Shown here piece by piece: positions 25,410-38,410 of a DNA stretch of 64,000 bases (the stretch's first letter is position 1; every line of letters starts with the position of its first letter). The translations under genes and the position numbers were made by a program. Source of the stretch: Stratiolaelaps scimitus. Lineage: Eukaryota; Arthropoda; Arachnida; Mesostigmata; Laelapidae. The notes under the pieces are model-generated. The model was not told the origin of the DNA, searched no databases, and saw nothing but the letters and a program-made list of their open reading frames with translations. The stretch lies in the NCBI GenBank assembly GCA_019614645.1, contig JABWDB010000006.1:8804001-8868000 (forward strand), in the 5' to 3' direction.

Positions 25410-28400
25410 ATAGTTAATATTTAAGAACATTAATTATTATGATTCTTGAGTTAACGCTGGCGCATTGGCAAACGTTCGTTTTAAAAGTAACCTTTCAAAC
25501 CGAGAGTTTTGCCTCGATTATCTGTAAAGTCATATCTCGATGGTTAGCGTATATTTCAAGACGGAGACGAACCCAGGAATGTCCAGAAAAGCGTTCGCCG
25601 GAGGTATGACATATTCCGCTTAAAGTCCCACCCGCGTTTGCAGACATCCGATAAAAAATTTGCCCTTCTCTGAGATCATCTTTCATGAATTCTTCATAGA
25701 TAACAACGTGAGAAATCCACAATTGCCCATCTATAATTGTCGCTGTCGGCATTTTTTTCATTATTCGATCTGATGCTGCTCACCATCGTAACGATACACG
25801 GCACAGCCACATACATCGCACATAGAATACATGAAATATTTACAGATCAAATGCGAGCCTCGCAATTAATTCATTCATTAATTAACGTACAGACAATAGT
25901 TAAACGCCGGCTGAAGTATGCGTACGTTAGTCAGCCAGCACAGAGTTTCATCAGCACGTACTTGAGAGTGGCGAGATGTAGCGGTGTGAAGCCGTCGCTA
26001 GCCTCGTTGTCTACATCAGCGCCCATCTTAAGCAGGACCTGCAGACACGGCTCGTTCCCATTCATTGCCGCTACGTGCATAGACGTGTACCCTGTCGGGT
26101 CCAACGCGCGAATGTGTGCACCTTCGCTACACAGGTACTGCCAACCGAAACCAGGGTAGCAGCAGCAGCAGCCATTGTGATCGAAGGAGAAGCATAATAT
26201 TGAAGTTGTGAAAAGGAAAACACATTTTGATTCGTTAGCGTGTACGAAATTTTGTAAGCAAATGGAGTCAAGGGTAACATGAACGCAGAGAAACATTGAC
26301 ACTCGTTGTTAGTATCGAATGTTGTCTAGATACTGGTGAATCGCGTAAGATAAACCTTAATCTATCCCGCACGCACGGTGAGGTCTGCATTGAGGTTTGC
26401 AGTATATATATATATATATGTATACCATCACTGGGCATTATTCGTAGTCAGCCGCAGATGAACTTCGTGAAGTGACATGAATCTTCTTGAATAAAAAGGT
26501 ATATTACACTAGTCTTCAATACTATAGTATCTGCTATCGCCTTTAACAAAAAGATGTTGGTTGACACCTGCATTAATAATGCACTAGTATCGCCTACACC
26601 CGTTCTCCTGATGAGTTGTACCGATTCGTTTTTTAAAAAGCCGGTACAACTCATCAATTTCAATTCCAACAACTCGTTGTCTCTCCAAAGGAAGCTTAAG
26701 GTTTACAAAGGTGGTCGGAGCAGTTGACGATTGATCATTGCCCGTGAGTGAGATAGCTTTCCTGGATTGCTTACATATTTTTTTGTTTTTCAAAAGCAAA
26801 ACAGTGACGTACTACAATGAGGCGTGAAGGCTTTAACCTAACAAGGACATAGCAGATGCTCTGCTGATCGAAGACTTATAGGCAGAATGGCTGCTGGCAC
26901 ATATCGGATCTAATCGCAGCAGGAGCCGAACTCCTGATATGTTCGAAATGCGAACTTTAAAAGGCCTTCAAATGTCGAACGCATACTATTATATGACACT
27001 TGTAACTCATTTTTGATTCTCCATGAGTAATGAGTAATTGTAGAAGCGGGATGTCAATCTGTACACCAGGCACACGAATAGCACAAGCGACGAATTGTTT
27101 ACGCGCTGTGTGTCACACAGACAACAACAACCCGAGCATAACTAATAATAACAACTAGAGTTAGCCAACACCATTTGCCAAGCGTCGACAAGAATCACGG
27201 TTACAAGGCGAGCGTCTTACTATTAATAATATAATACTACTAATAATAATAATACTACTAATAATATACCAGAGGCCGTTATTATCTAAGTGCGAAGCGC
27301 TCCACAGCAGTACCCTATGAGCTTATTTCGTCGATCTATCCAAGTTCAGTTCGAAAGATGAAACATATGATCGTATGAAACTGTCAAATCATAGTGAGAA
27401 CGACAGTTCTATCGCAGCAAGATCAGCAGCATGCTGATGAATGTCTCGAGAGCGGCGTTACTCACAACCTGCTTAGTTAATTAATTGTTATCGATAATCC
27501 GCCGTGGTACACGTTCACACTTGAGCAACTCTGCAATTGGAGTCTGAGGCGAGCGCGGCAAGCTAGCATGGCATAGTGAGAAGTTAAACTCGTAGATAAA
27601 GTGAATATAAAGTCTTGGCAACATAACTTCGAATAGGCTATAGATCATCCAGAGTCCACTTGAGATTATGTCCGTTACTGTGTTTATGGGCCGAGCCGCT
27701 CCAACAAGTGATGTAGACTATTCGCGTGTGGGAGACCACCCCTTAGACTCCTGTACCACGGCGGTATATGGATGATTCTTGAGGTACCCTCTGCTAGCAT
27801 TCTCACCTTCACAATGTCGGTATGCCCATTAGCGGCCGCCAAATGTAGTGGAGTCCAACCGCGTTCATCCACAGTTCTGTAGAGAGCAGCAGAAATCATG
27901 TGAGTCGGGAACGACGCATGCAGAACAGCTATACAATAGATTGTATTGTATCTACGACATTCGTCTCGTGCAATGAAACCTATGTCTTATATGCCATGTT
28001 AATAACGTATCGGCTTTAATAGCCATGAATTAAACATGACTATGGCGAGCTTCTGAGTCAATCATTTTTTTTCGGCCGAATAATAATTTCAGTGTAGATT
28101 TGGGCAATACATATTGTTGTTTCATGCTGTCCATGGCCATAAGATGGTCATCTGAAGTTGAGTATGCTAATTAAAATGAAGACTAGTAATAGCTTTACTA
28201 AGATAACCTGTGCTGACTGATTCAAGCTATAATTGTTAAGCGTTGATAGATGTGCTCATTGAGCAGATCATTTCTAGGTAATATATCGATGTGCACTCAC
28301 TCCATCCGTTTTTTGTCCCGGCGAATAAGGAGTTTGATGACGTGTAGATCGCCCGTTCTGGCGGCGTCATGGATGCTCAGGCGGGAGAGATACTCTGCCT

Positions 28401-30462
28401 CGCTCATCTTCTTATATGTTGGCCCGATTCCATAGTCACCCTCGTCGATTTCGGGCTATAAGCGATCATATATATATATATATATATATATTTACACATG
28501 GACAAAATGACGAACATTAGCACTTTCCTATCCGTTCTCTTCTACTTATAGTAACTTTTTCTATCGCCGGGCCTCAGCTCTTCTCCCATAACCAATCTCC
28601 CAGCACTTATCCGCAAGGCATATGAGATATACGACAAATCGGTCGGGGGGGAAATTCGCGGAGCTACCGCGGGATTTGCATCAGTGACCTGGGAAGAGAT
28701 ACGGCCTCATTCATCACGGCGTTCATGCCATAGTTGAGCCTCCGTGTGGCCGGTCTAACAGCTGGCGCGGACATCTTGTTCGGACAAGAAGTCGAATCTC
28801 AAGAAGAGAAAATGCGCTTTGATAAGAGCTATCAGCGCGCAGACACTTTGAATCAATGGGTACATAAACAACACACTAACGTCTTCCGATCGCATCGCAT
28901 AGAGAGCGCACCTTGGCCGTATGAAGCTTATCCCCGAAGTCGCAATCAAGCGAGTGTTGAACACCGAGTGTCGGCGTAGACGACGAAAGGCGTTTTTCTC
29001 GGCCTCCGGCGTGCTCACGGTCCGACTCGCGGTCCGTGGACGTCTTGGACGCTTTGCGTTCGCGTTCACCAGGAGATCGGCCGGAGTTCGCTTCGCCGTC
29101 ACCGCGGCCGGCAGCGCCGTTGGTATCGTCCCCACCGACGCTGCCCTCCCGATGTTCTCGAGGTTTACGAGGCCCATTAGCTCCCTCTTCTGAGTCAGAC
29201 CTTTTTTCCACACTTGAATTCGTTGATAGAACCTGCGTCCGGAAGGAGAGGTAAGGGAGAATCCCCACACAGGACGATGAACATATCAAGGATGCGTTAT
29301 ATAGGGATAAGCATGCCGTGCTTGTGGAAGTGATTAGCCCAGCAACAGACAACATTGCCCACGAGACGGCTAATTCGCTTGCATCAGTTACGACAAGGTT
29401 ACGCGTGTATAGAAAACTACTGGTCGCTATAACATTACCGCGAATGTCGTTGTATTCACTTACTTGTATAGTTTCCCATTTGTAGGACAACATAGCAATT
29501 TGTGAGACAAGGACATTCGCTCCCCAGAAATATTTCGTTGTCTGTTGTGAGCATTTCGTGTTATCCAATATAGTCACTGCACCTTGGGTGTTTATTGTAG
29601 GAGCCAGACAGACCCGTTGTGCACCTGTATGTAACGCGCGAAGGTTTAATACCACCCCCACTGCTGCTGAAAGCAGCTCAGAGATGGGAGTGGTCCTGCA
29701 CATTGACGTATTCCGCTAATGATTATGAAAATATGGGAACAATGAGTCTGGATACTTACTTTCGATGGGGAGGCAGTCCCTCCAGTGGAACATCCATCGC
29801 TGCTCTTATTCGAGCGGGTATCGGTGCTGAGGGCCCTCTTCAGGGATGGGGACACGGGGGAGCGGTCTGTTAGCTGGGGGCTCCTGCACTCCGAGATCGC
29901 CTGAAAGGACGCCCGTAGCGGGTCCAGCAATGATACGAGCACAATGAACATCACCATCTGCACCCAGCAGCTATCACACGCGTGCTACCCTCCAAAATGT
30001 GGCTGCAAACGAACGTCCGATTATTGCCACCTCTCCGTCCAAGCGGGGACAAACGACATCGAATCGTTTTGCCCACAGCACGAGACGAAGCGTACTGAAC
30101 AGCCAGGTGCCATCGACGCTATGTTTTTGCTTCGTCCGATCAACGATGCTGTACGACGGTTGCCTTAGGGCTACTGACCTTATCGCCTGTAGTAGGTGGC
30201 GGGTAGGTGCCGCGATACACACTCAATAGTGCTGGATAGCTGGCACCGGACAGGTAAGGTCACGAGGGCGCAGTTATCTGGTGGGCCAGAGGAGCCAACG
30301 CATGCACACACACAGTGGTGATGGTGAGCACGGACCGCCGATCGAATGGTCAAACTTTCGCATTTCGGAACAAAGTTTGAAATGTCTAAACCCATCTAAA
30401 CCTATCGCTGCTAGGTGGAATGCCACTTCTTAGTGGCGTACCTCATTAGAATTCTGATCACG

Positions 30463-30494
<32 letters not shown>

Positions 30495-33102
30495 ATATAT
30501 ATAGAGACAGAGAGAGAGAGAGTACATATAAGGGATATTAGCGTGGTTTAACCTTAATCTAATTAATTCAGTCTGCGGCAAGGTATGCTGTTAATTTCGG
30601 TGTGCTATATTTGCATGTAATGTAACCAAACATCGCTGTTTCCTTTCGTCAGACTGACGGAGGAGTAGTGATACTTTCACTCAGGAGGACAAGTGTCTGC
30701 CCCTAACAGTCCTGCATTAGCTGCCTTTTACCTTGTGGCGTAATGCCGCTGCAGCCTTTCCGCTAAACAGAAACGCATTTAAAGCCGGTGACATGACGAG
30801 AATGCGTATAAAGATGTTATCGATGCGATTAAATTCAACTTGATCTCAAGTCTATATCCTGAAAATTAGATATACTCGATATCGAAAGCAAGTCGTTCGC
30901 ACGAAGCTGTATATTCCCGTTTGCTCAAACATTCGACCGCTGTGTGTTTCGTTCCTTGGAAACTTCGGGGATAGCTGCGCTAGCATTGGGTGGGAATCTC
31001 CCACGCATGACGTTGCCCCAACCGCTTGTAATACGGCTGTTCCTCCATAAACGCTTTACGAATCTGGCCGAAGCTTTACAGAGGTAAAATTACATTGTTG
31101 TATGCCTGTGAGTTTTTCTGGCTCTTCTCTCCCCTTTTCTCGAGGAAATAAGTGCGGGCGCTGCGTGTAAGTCCGATTCGCGTGTGTCTGGTTCTGAAGA
31201 AACTCAACCAGGATCAGATGAAGCCCACCGATGGGATGCCAAATAACGAAAGCGGTTGTTTGGAACTAAAAGGAAAAGTAAGACACTCTTGGTTGTTACG
31301 AAAACAACACGTGGAACGACGCCACCGACCTCCCCGCACAGGCTGTGGACCACCCTATGATTTGGATAATAACCTAACAGTCCACCGGTTGTTGTAGAAA
31401 CAAGGAATTGTTGCGGCAAGACGATAGAGAGTTCTTTAAAAGGGTCTCCGAACATGACGGCTCTAGGGATCTGTCTGCTTATGTATCTGCACTGTACGTT
31501 CGCTACATAACCCAATAATGCCTCGCTGAGCACTCTCACAAACGACGTGAGTTAACCTGGTAGTTGTTCGGTTGGTTGAGAAGGAGACATCAACGCGGAG
31601 GAATATACGGAGCTGAGGTGTGGTTTTTCTCCTCGAGATGGAGATTTATTGTGGTTTAGCGAGACAGCCGCTATTACATGAAAGGTTGACACCGATACGA
31701 CCTTCGGGTTTCAATGCGTCGCCATTATTAAGTACACATTGTTGTATGGAGATAATATAATCGCATAACGTATTGCCATAGGGGTGAATGAGACCCTCAC
31801 TGACCTAGCCGTTACGTTACTGGATGAACTCGTTCTTCAATTGAAACTGTATAAAGTAGGTACTCAGGGGATCGTGACTAATTCCAAGATGATTGGGTAG
31901 TGCTCGGTTTAGACGTTGCTGATTATTCATTAAACAATTGTCCATTTTTGGAAAAGGTCATCGAGACTTTCAAAACTCCTGGTCTTGTTGTCAACACCAG
32001 CAAGACTTGTCTGGTGCTATTTCGTACGCCGCGGAGAATCGTCGGTGTACAGCAGGTCACGCTTGCTGGGACACGACTTGACTTGCCTGAGACTACCAAA
32101 TGTTTGAGAGTATACCTACATGAGACTTTAAAATGGCAGAGTCACCTGGCATCTGTAGCCCCAAGATGTTACTCTATCGTCGCAACTCTAAAACGTCTCA
32201 GACAAATAATAGGTGTTTCATTCGATGGTTTTTCTTTTCGATCGCAAGGCGTTTCTATTATCGGTGTTATATTATCCACTTCCAATACGAATGGAAGGAT
32301 ATAGAGGTGCGTGCATTTAATATGACGAATTGTAGACGTGAAATCTCATTCCCACTTATCTCCATGATCGGCCACCCTAATCGTCGTGCCATCACGTTTT
32401 TAGATGTCTTTCGTTTCAAACGGGACTTGTAGACACACTCTCACCTTCAGCCGACCTTCTATCTGGGCTGGCTTTCCCCATGAAATTCGCTCACTCATGA
32501 TTAAATTTGCAAGAGAGGGTCATAAACATTTCACTAGGATCCCACACCGTGGTCGTTAATTGTTGGCTGTGGGTTAGCCCGGAAAATGCATTAGGCTAGG
32601 TTCCCACAATTCAATTTATGTCGTATATATATATAAATGTATATAATTGTTAACAATGTGTAGATAATGTTGTGAAATAATTATAATCAAACGGTGCTAT
32701 TGTCAATGCATTGTGCACGGTAACACTTATTTTTACTAATCATTCTCTACGAGGACTTAAGCTGATGTAACGGTTGCAGTTCCGTCAATATACCTCACTT
32801 TGTATTATATTGGCACATTACTATTGCTCAGTCGTAAGGAAGAGTACCAGCCGGAGCTCTCAACTGGGCATTCGACGAAAATATATGTCCGTATCCAAAT
32901 GGTTCTTCCACAATGCAGCAACCTCCAAGTTTGATCGCCTACGTTTCAAAGATACTGGACGATTTCGATACTGCACTTGCATAAACATTTGCTAAAAATC
33001 TTTTCGTTCACAAAAACATAGAAAATCACGGAACTCGCGCGCTTTCTCTTTTTGCAATCCCTGATTAGAATTGTTCGGTTGCATTAATTAATCTTTTCGT
33101 TG

Positions 33103-33144
<42 letters not shown>

Positions 33145-35679
33145 ATCGTATTTGCGTATGTTTCCTTACCGAGTCTCTCTCAGTGCAGGGGCTGGTCCGA
33201 TCGTGACAATAGGAGTGGCCATGCGGAGAGACGCCACACGGTGACGGCGTCTGGGGGGATGCCGCCAGCGAGGCGAGGGGTGTCAACGGTCCCACGGACG
33301 ACCCCGCGTCCTGCTGCAGGTGCATGGAATTCTCGCGAAGAGGCACAGGGATCTGGTCGCTGACGTCCGCGATCTCGCGAGCGGCCTCGTGAGGTGAAAG
33401 GCTTGTTGGTGGCCACACGAAATCGCCCCGGCTACGCAACGCCAGCGGGGTGCTAGCAGCGGGTGGTGACGGGCCCTGCGAGTCCCGAACGGCCAACAGC
33501 CTTTGCGGTCGGGAAGTGGCCACCGGACACGACTTGGTACGACCCACCTGTGAGAAGGTCGTCAAAACGCGCAGGGGTGGCCGAACGACGACGACGACGA
33601 CAATCAGCGGCAAAGCAAAGTGGTTCGGGTACCAGTTCGATGATGGGTCGCAGATTATGTATGAACGAGGCGGAGCCCAAGACGAATTAAGGACAGGCAC
33701 ATATCAGTGCACAGCAGCATTCATTACCGCCACCACCGGGTACATCAGCCGTATGGAAAAGAGGCAGGGGAGACAGGAGCAGGCAAAAATCATCGTCAGT
33801 TTGTTGAATGTTATCATTTTTTTTTGCTTTTTCAGGTGTGATCCAAAAGTATGCTTTGTGGACGCATCATTCCTGTGGGCATGTTGATATCAATGATTCA
33901 CACGATTGTAGCGAGACTAAAAAATATGGCGTAGGCCAGCGCATTCATCATAGGATTCTAGCTACGAATGCATGCACTGACCTTTTTTGAAGGCTTCGAG
34001 TTCTGCTGCTGCTGCTGCTGCTCCGAGAAGACAAGCTCATTTTCGGGCACGTTGTCGTCATCATCGGAAACCGACGCCAGCGCTCCAGAAGTGCTCGAAT
34101 GATCGCTACTTGAGCTACGGTACGAGCAATACACAGACGGTAAGTACATAAATATTAATTTATTTAAGGAAGTGCATACACACTCAAAGTCGTCACAGGA
34201 AGGTCCAGGATGTGATAGTGTGTTTGTATATCAAAAGAAATATCATCGAACGCTCTGCGAGTCTGGTGAACGCTTGCTTGCCCGCTATGGACTCGTTGAA
34301 AATAAGGTGACGGATAAATTACTCCAGGGTTGCGCCCACCACAGGTTAATTGGGTGACAATTGTTGTCGACAAGAAAGCAAGTCCAACCTTATATCTACT
34401 AGATATATATATAATATATATTGTAGGCTGTCGAATAACAGTTCCTCGTGGATGTTGAGTTCGTGTCTATGCGACTCCCGCCCCGAGCATATGTATGGGA
34501 CAACCCAGTATATCATAAATAGTGTTGAGCCAAAGGGGAACGGCAGATGTCCTACCTCGAAGATGAACTGGATCGGCAGGTTCCCTCACTGTAACCGGTG
34601 TCCCGTGAGCGCACCGACGACTTGGCCGTTCTCGAAGGCGACAGAGCGGGGCTGGTCAATGCGTTCGATAACGAACGACGCACCACTGAAGTCGAGCTAA
34701 CCCTGCGCGCACGCGGGCCGTGGCCTCCTCCCGCGTGTGCTCCGTGACCCCCTACGAGAGCGGCGCCAGGCCCGGCCGCGTGCATCGACGCCGCCGACGA
34801 GCGACCAGCGCCCGCCGTTGTCGCCTCGCAGTGCCCGCCTCCGCAACCCGAGGAGATGCCGGCCGTCCAGCAGCTGGACGATGCCGACGCACTCATCACA
34901 CTTACTTCGTCCCCTGACAACCAGGCTTCATCTGCAGGAACAGCAGACGGCACACAGCAACAAACAACAACAATAATAATAGGCTGTAGGCAATAATGTA
35001 GGATGTATGCACAAGATATCGTCACGTATAATATAATAGTATAAATCATCCACCACTCGAAAATTGGCTTCGCTCAACGATGAATATGGATAGACTATAT
35101 ATCATAATTACTAAGCTGTCTGTTGAACTCGACGTTGGTACGTACCACAGTTACCACAGTATTCAGGCGTTGCATATTGATTGGGATGAGCATAGAGGGC
35201 GGCAACGGACGCCCGCGGCGAGGTGGAGTAGATGTCGACGCTCGTGGATCGCGTCTTGAGGCGACGCCGCTGGGTGCCAGTGGCTAGGGGGGCGGTTTCG
35301 CCTGACGTATGCTCCGCCAGGTAGCCTCCTGGCAGGCCTTGGAGCGTCGCCTGAGTTGGCAGGCCGTGGCCCAGAGGCCCGATCGACTGTGGATCGGGCC
35401 TTCTCTGCAGCACGCAGCTGGCTTCAAGGTCAGGCTGGATCGAGAAGTTCCGTGTGAGACGTCGCGATTGCCGGCGTGAGCCCACCGCCGCCCGCTGCTG
35501 CAGCAGGTGCTGCTGCTGTTGGGCAAAGGGATTGTTGATGCTGCTGCTGCTGCCTGGACCGCCGATTCCTTCTTGGCCTAGACCGGACTCCGGGTTGGCT
35601 AGTTTTGTACTCTCGATCTCTATCGGGGCTGATGATTCGAACTCGCTCGACCTCATCGCTAGACGCGAACTGTACAAGA

Positions 35680-35712
<33 letters not shown>

Positions 35713-38365
35713 AATGTGGAATTAGCAGATTAATATGAAAACTGCGAATATATGTTCCCTCTGGACGACTCGGCTGAATGTTTTCTTCAGCCGATAGGCA
35801 CATTTTGTGAATTCAGTGTGATGCGTGCATTTCTCATTTGTCACTTGTATAAGAAACGCTTTTTTGTCAAGGTCAACGCATTGTTTGATGATGTTGGGTC
35901 AGCAGCATATACTTTCTATATATTACGGTGGGTAGAGATTAAATTAATTTTTATGCTTCGCTGGTCTCGGTGAAAAACGCACGCACGAGCAATGCAATCA
36001 AATATTTACTGCGGTGCTCTTATTAAAGTGGTTTCGTCTACACAAAACCTGCATAGATTGGGTTCCAGAGCATTGGAAGTGGTGTGGCATATAGCGCCAG
36101 ACAAGTGGGGCGTGTTCATCGGGATGTTCGTTGAGATATGCAGCATGCGATTATCTGCCGTTGAACGAAAGTAAAAACGTGTTGCCAGACTAGTCATTTT
36201 CGGTGGTATTCGCTGTGGTTGAGCTTTTTCAGGGTATTATTATCATTGGATCTTATCTCGAAAAAAAAGAATAATAACACAGTGCTTAGAAGATGATATA
36301 TCGTACAACGGTGCCTTGATCCAGATGTTGCTAAAATACGAACTTATATATATATATATTTCAGTATAGCACAGGAATTGTGCTGGTGTGTGTCGCATGA
36401 CGAGATTCGAGTTCAAGATTAACTAATCTATACCAATTGTTTATTCTCCGTAGCCTTTACAAGAGCCGATCAACAGTTGTTGGGATGGTTATGTATAATG
36501 CCATGTATGTCGAGCTCCCCTCAGCCCAAGCTCATTGGGCAAACTAGCAAGCTCCGCTTGCTCAGTCTGCACCGACGCTCGGCCGGCTTTAGTAAAGGCA
36601 GAATAACATTGGACGAAAAACGAGCCGCGTATTAATCTATATATATATATATATATATATCACTATAGCTCCCAGAGAGAGGTTGGTTGTAAATAATGAA
36701 GTTCCCCCCGAGGGTGGACGCGAAATTAAGATATCTTCGTCGCTCTCTTGATCTCGCCTTCTCGTGGAATGAAATGTCTATCGGAGGCAATTCATGAATC
36801 CCACCCCTGAGCTCTCTATGGCTGTGGGAGATTTGCAGCGATATGCAGATTAATAAATACATCTGTGTCGACTGTTCAGCCCGTCCGCGTACAGGCACTG
36901 AATATGTAGATTAGAAACGGTTTGCGTTATGCACTTTTGCATCGAACGGTCCACAGTTGATATCCAAGGTGCCACCAATAAGCAATGCAACGTACCCACT
37001 GATTTGCATAGAATATGTAATATCAATAAGGTGTGTAACATTGAAAACAGAAACTTAATAAACACATCTTGAGGAATATTTAACGTTAGAGGTACAGAGT
37101 ATCTGCAGAATTGCAAATTGTCGAATTGGTCGGGCAAAATTTGTCTCCTGTTTAGGGTATCTTATTAGTACATTGTTAAATCGCTCGAAGTAAGCCGCTC
37201 GAATATGAAAAATGAACATATGTTTGACTGGAATAAGCCCACCGGCAGATTTCCTCAACTAAAGCCCAAGCCTAGGGCGCATTCTCAGCATGTGGCATCT
37301 TCTTAAGGTTTATTAAAACGCAACTTATTTTTCTCTCTTCTACGATTGAAAAAGGGGCGAAAAATGAACTTTTTACTGCTATATATATATATATATATTA
37401 GTACTGTGTTGTGCTAACGCAAGAGACTAGGTCTTATTGAAACGACATCAGATTCCAGCCATGGCGCTATACAAAAAATAGTCTTCTTTTGCACCCCCCA
37501 CCCACCCCCCGCCCCAAGCACGAGGCAAAAAAGAGCGAAGACACTCGAATGGCTCTGGGTTTGCTTTCAAGCCGTCGAATATATACCTTCAATAGCTTCT
37601 TGCTCGACAAATCTCTGTCGCATCTCACTGTTGTTCCCGCTTAACAACGAGACAGCGCACTGCTCTGGCGCTCCGTTGATCCTCTTCACATGGCTGCCAG
37701 CCAGCCGAGTTAATTTAAAATGGCTTTCACACGTTTCATTTAGCTCGCATGTAACGCAGCCGTATACATCGGAGTATAACTACGCTGGCCAGCAGCTACA
37801 AACGACACGATTCACATACGTTTCTCATCCCGCCTCTGCTGGTGCAAACTGCATTTTCCCACGGGGCCGATGAGTGGGATAGATGTCTATGATAGTATAT
37901 GATACATTCGAATTTTAGCTATTCAAATTCTGGTCGATTATGAGCCGAGAACATCCTATCCAGCCTATTTGGCCAAGTTTTATGCCGGGTGAGCTGCCGG
38001 GCTTAGTAATGACCCTGTCATCTCTTCACGGATCGCTCTGAAGAATCACAACGAATTACGAATTGAGACTTGAACTCAATGGGCAATTTTTACCAATCTG
38101 ACATGTTCGTAATTTGATAGTTTCTAATGTAGATGTTCCTGACTGAGCGAAGTGGTGAGAATTAGCAAGCTTTCTTATGCGCTTCTTGTAGTTATTGCGA
38201 AGTTGGCAGGGCGGTTCCTAGCCAATTGTTTATTTGAGATCATATGTGTTATTATACACTGTATTGCATTGGGCCCCAGAGGCTAACAAAAATGCAACTA
38301 ATTCGCTCCCATACAATCACTGACTCCCTCAAGACATTTACCAAATACATCTTGTTTCGCAACAT

Positions 38366-38410
<45 letters not shown>

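Larger units (their letters stand above)
29901..33169. other. Intron of the ankyrin gene (E to F)
   Basis: A 3.3-kb intron. It contains a paired AT microsatellite (30463-30503) next to a GA tract, and a plus-strand LINE relic (31595-32475). It also holds the 3' end of a tRNA-derived SINE (about 32530-32592), one copy of the TTGCAGTTCCG motif (32754-32803) and an AT tract (33106-33137). No host coding sequence is supported inside it. Confidence 0.6.

Noticed and set aside
36670..36820. Minus-strand frame GGIHELPPIDISFHEKARS after a good acceptor
   Set aside because: It reads like protein, but I found no usable donor, so it cannot be the missing exon as it stands.
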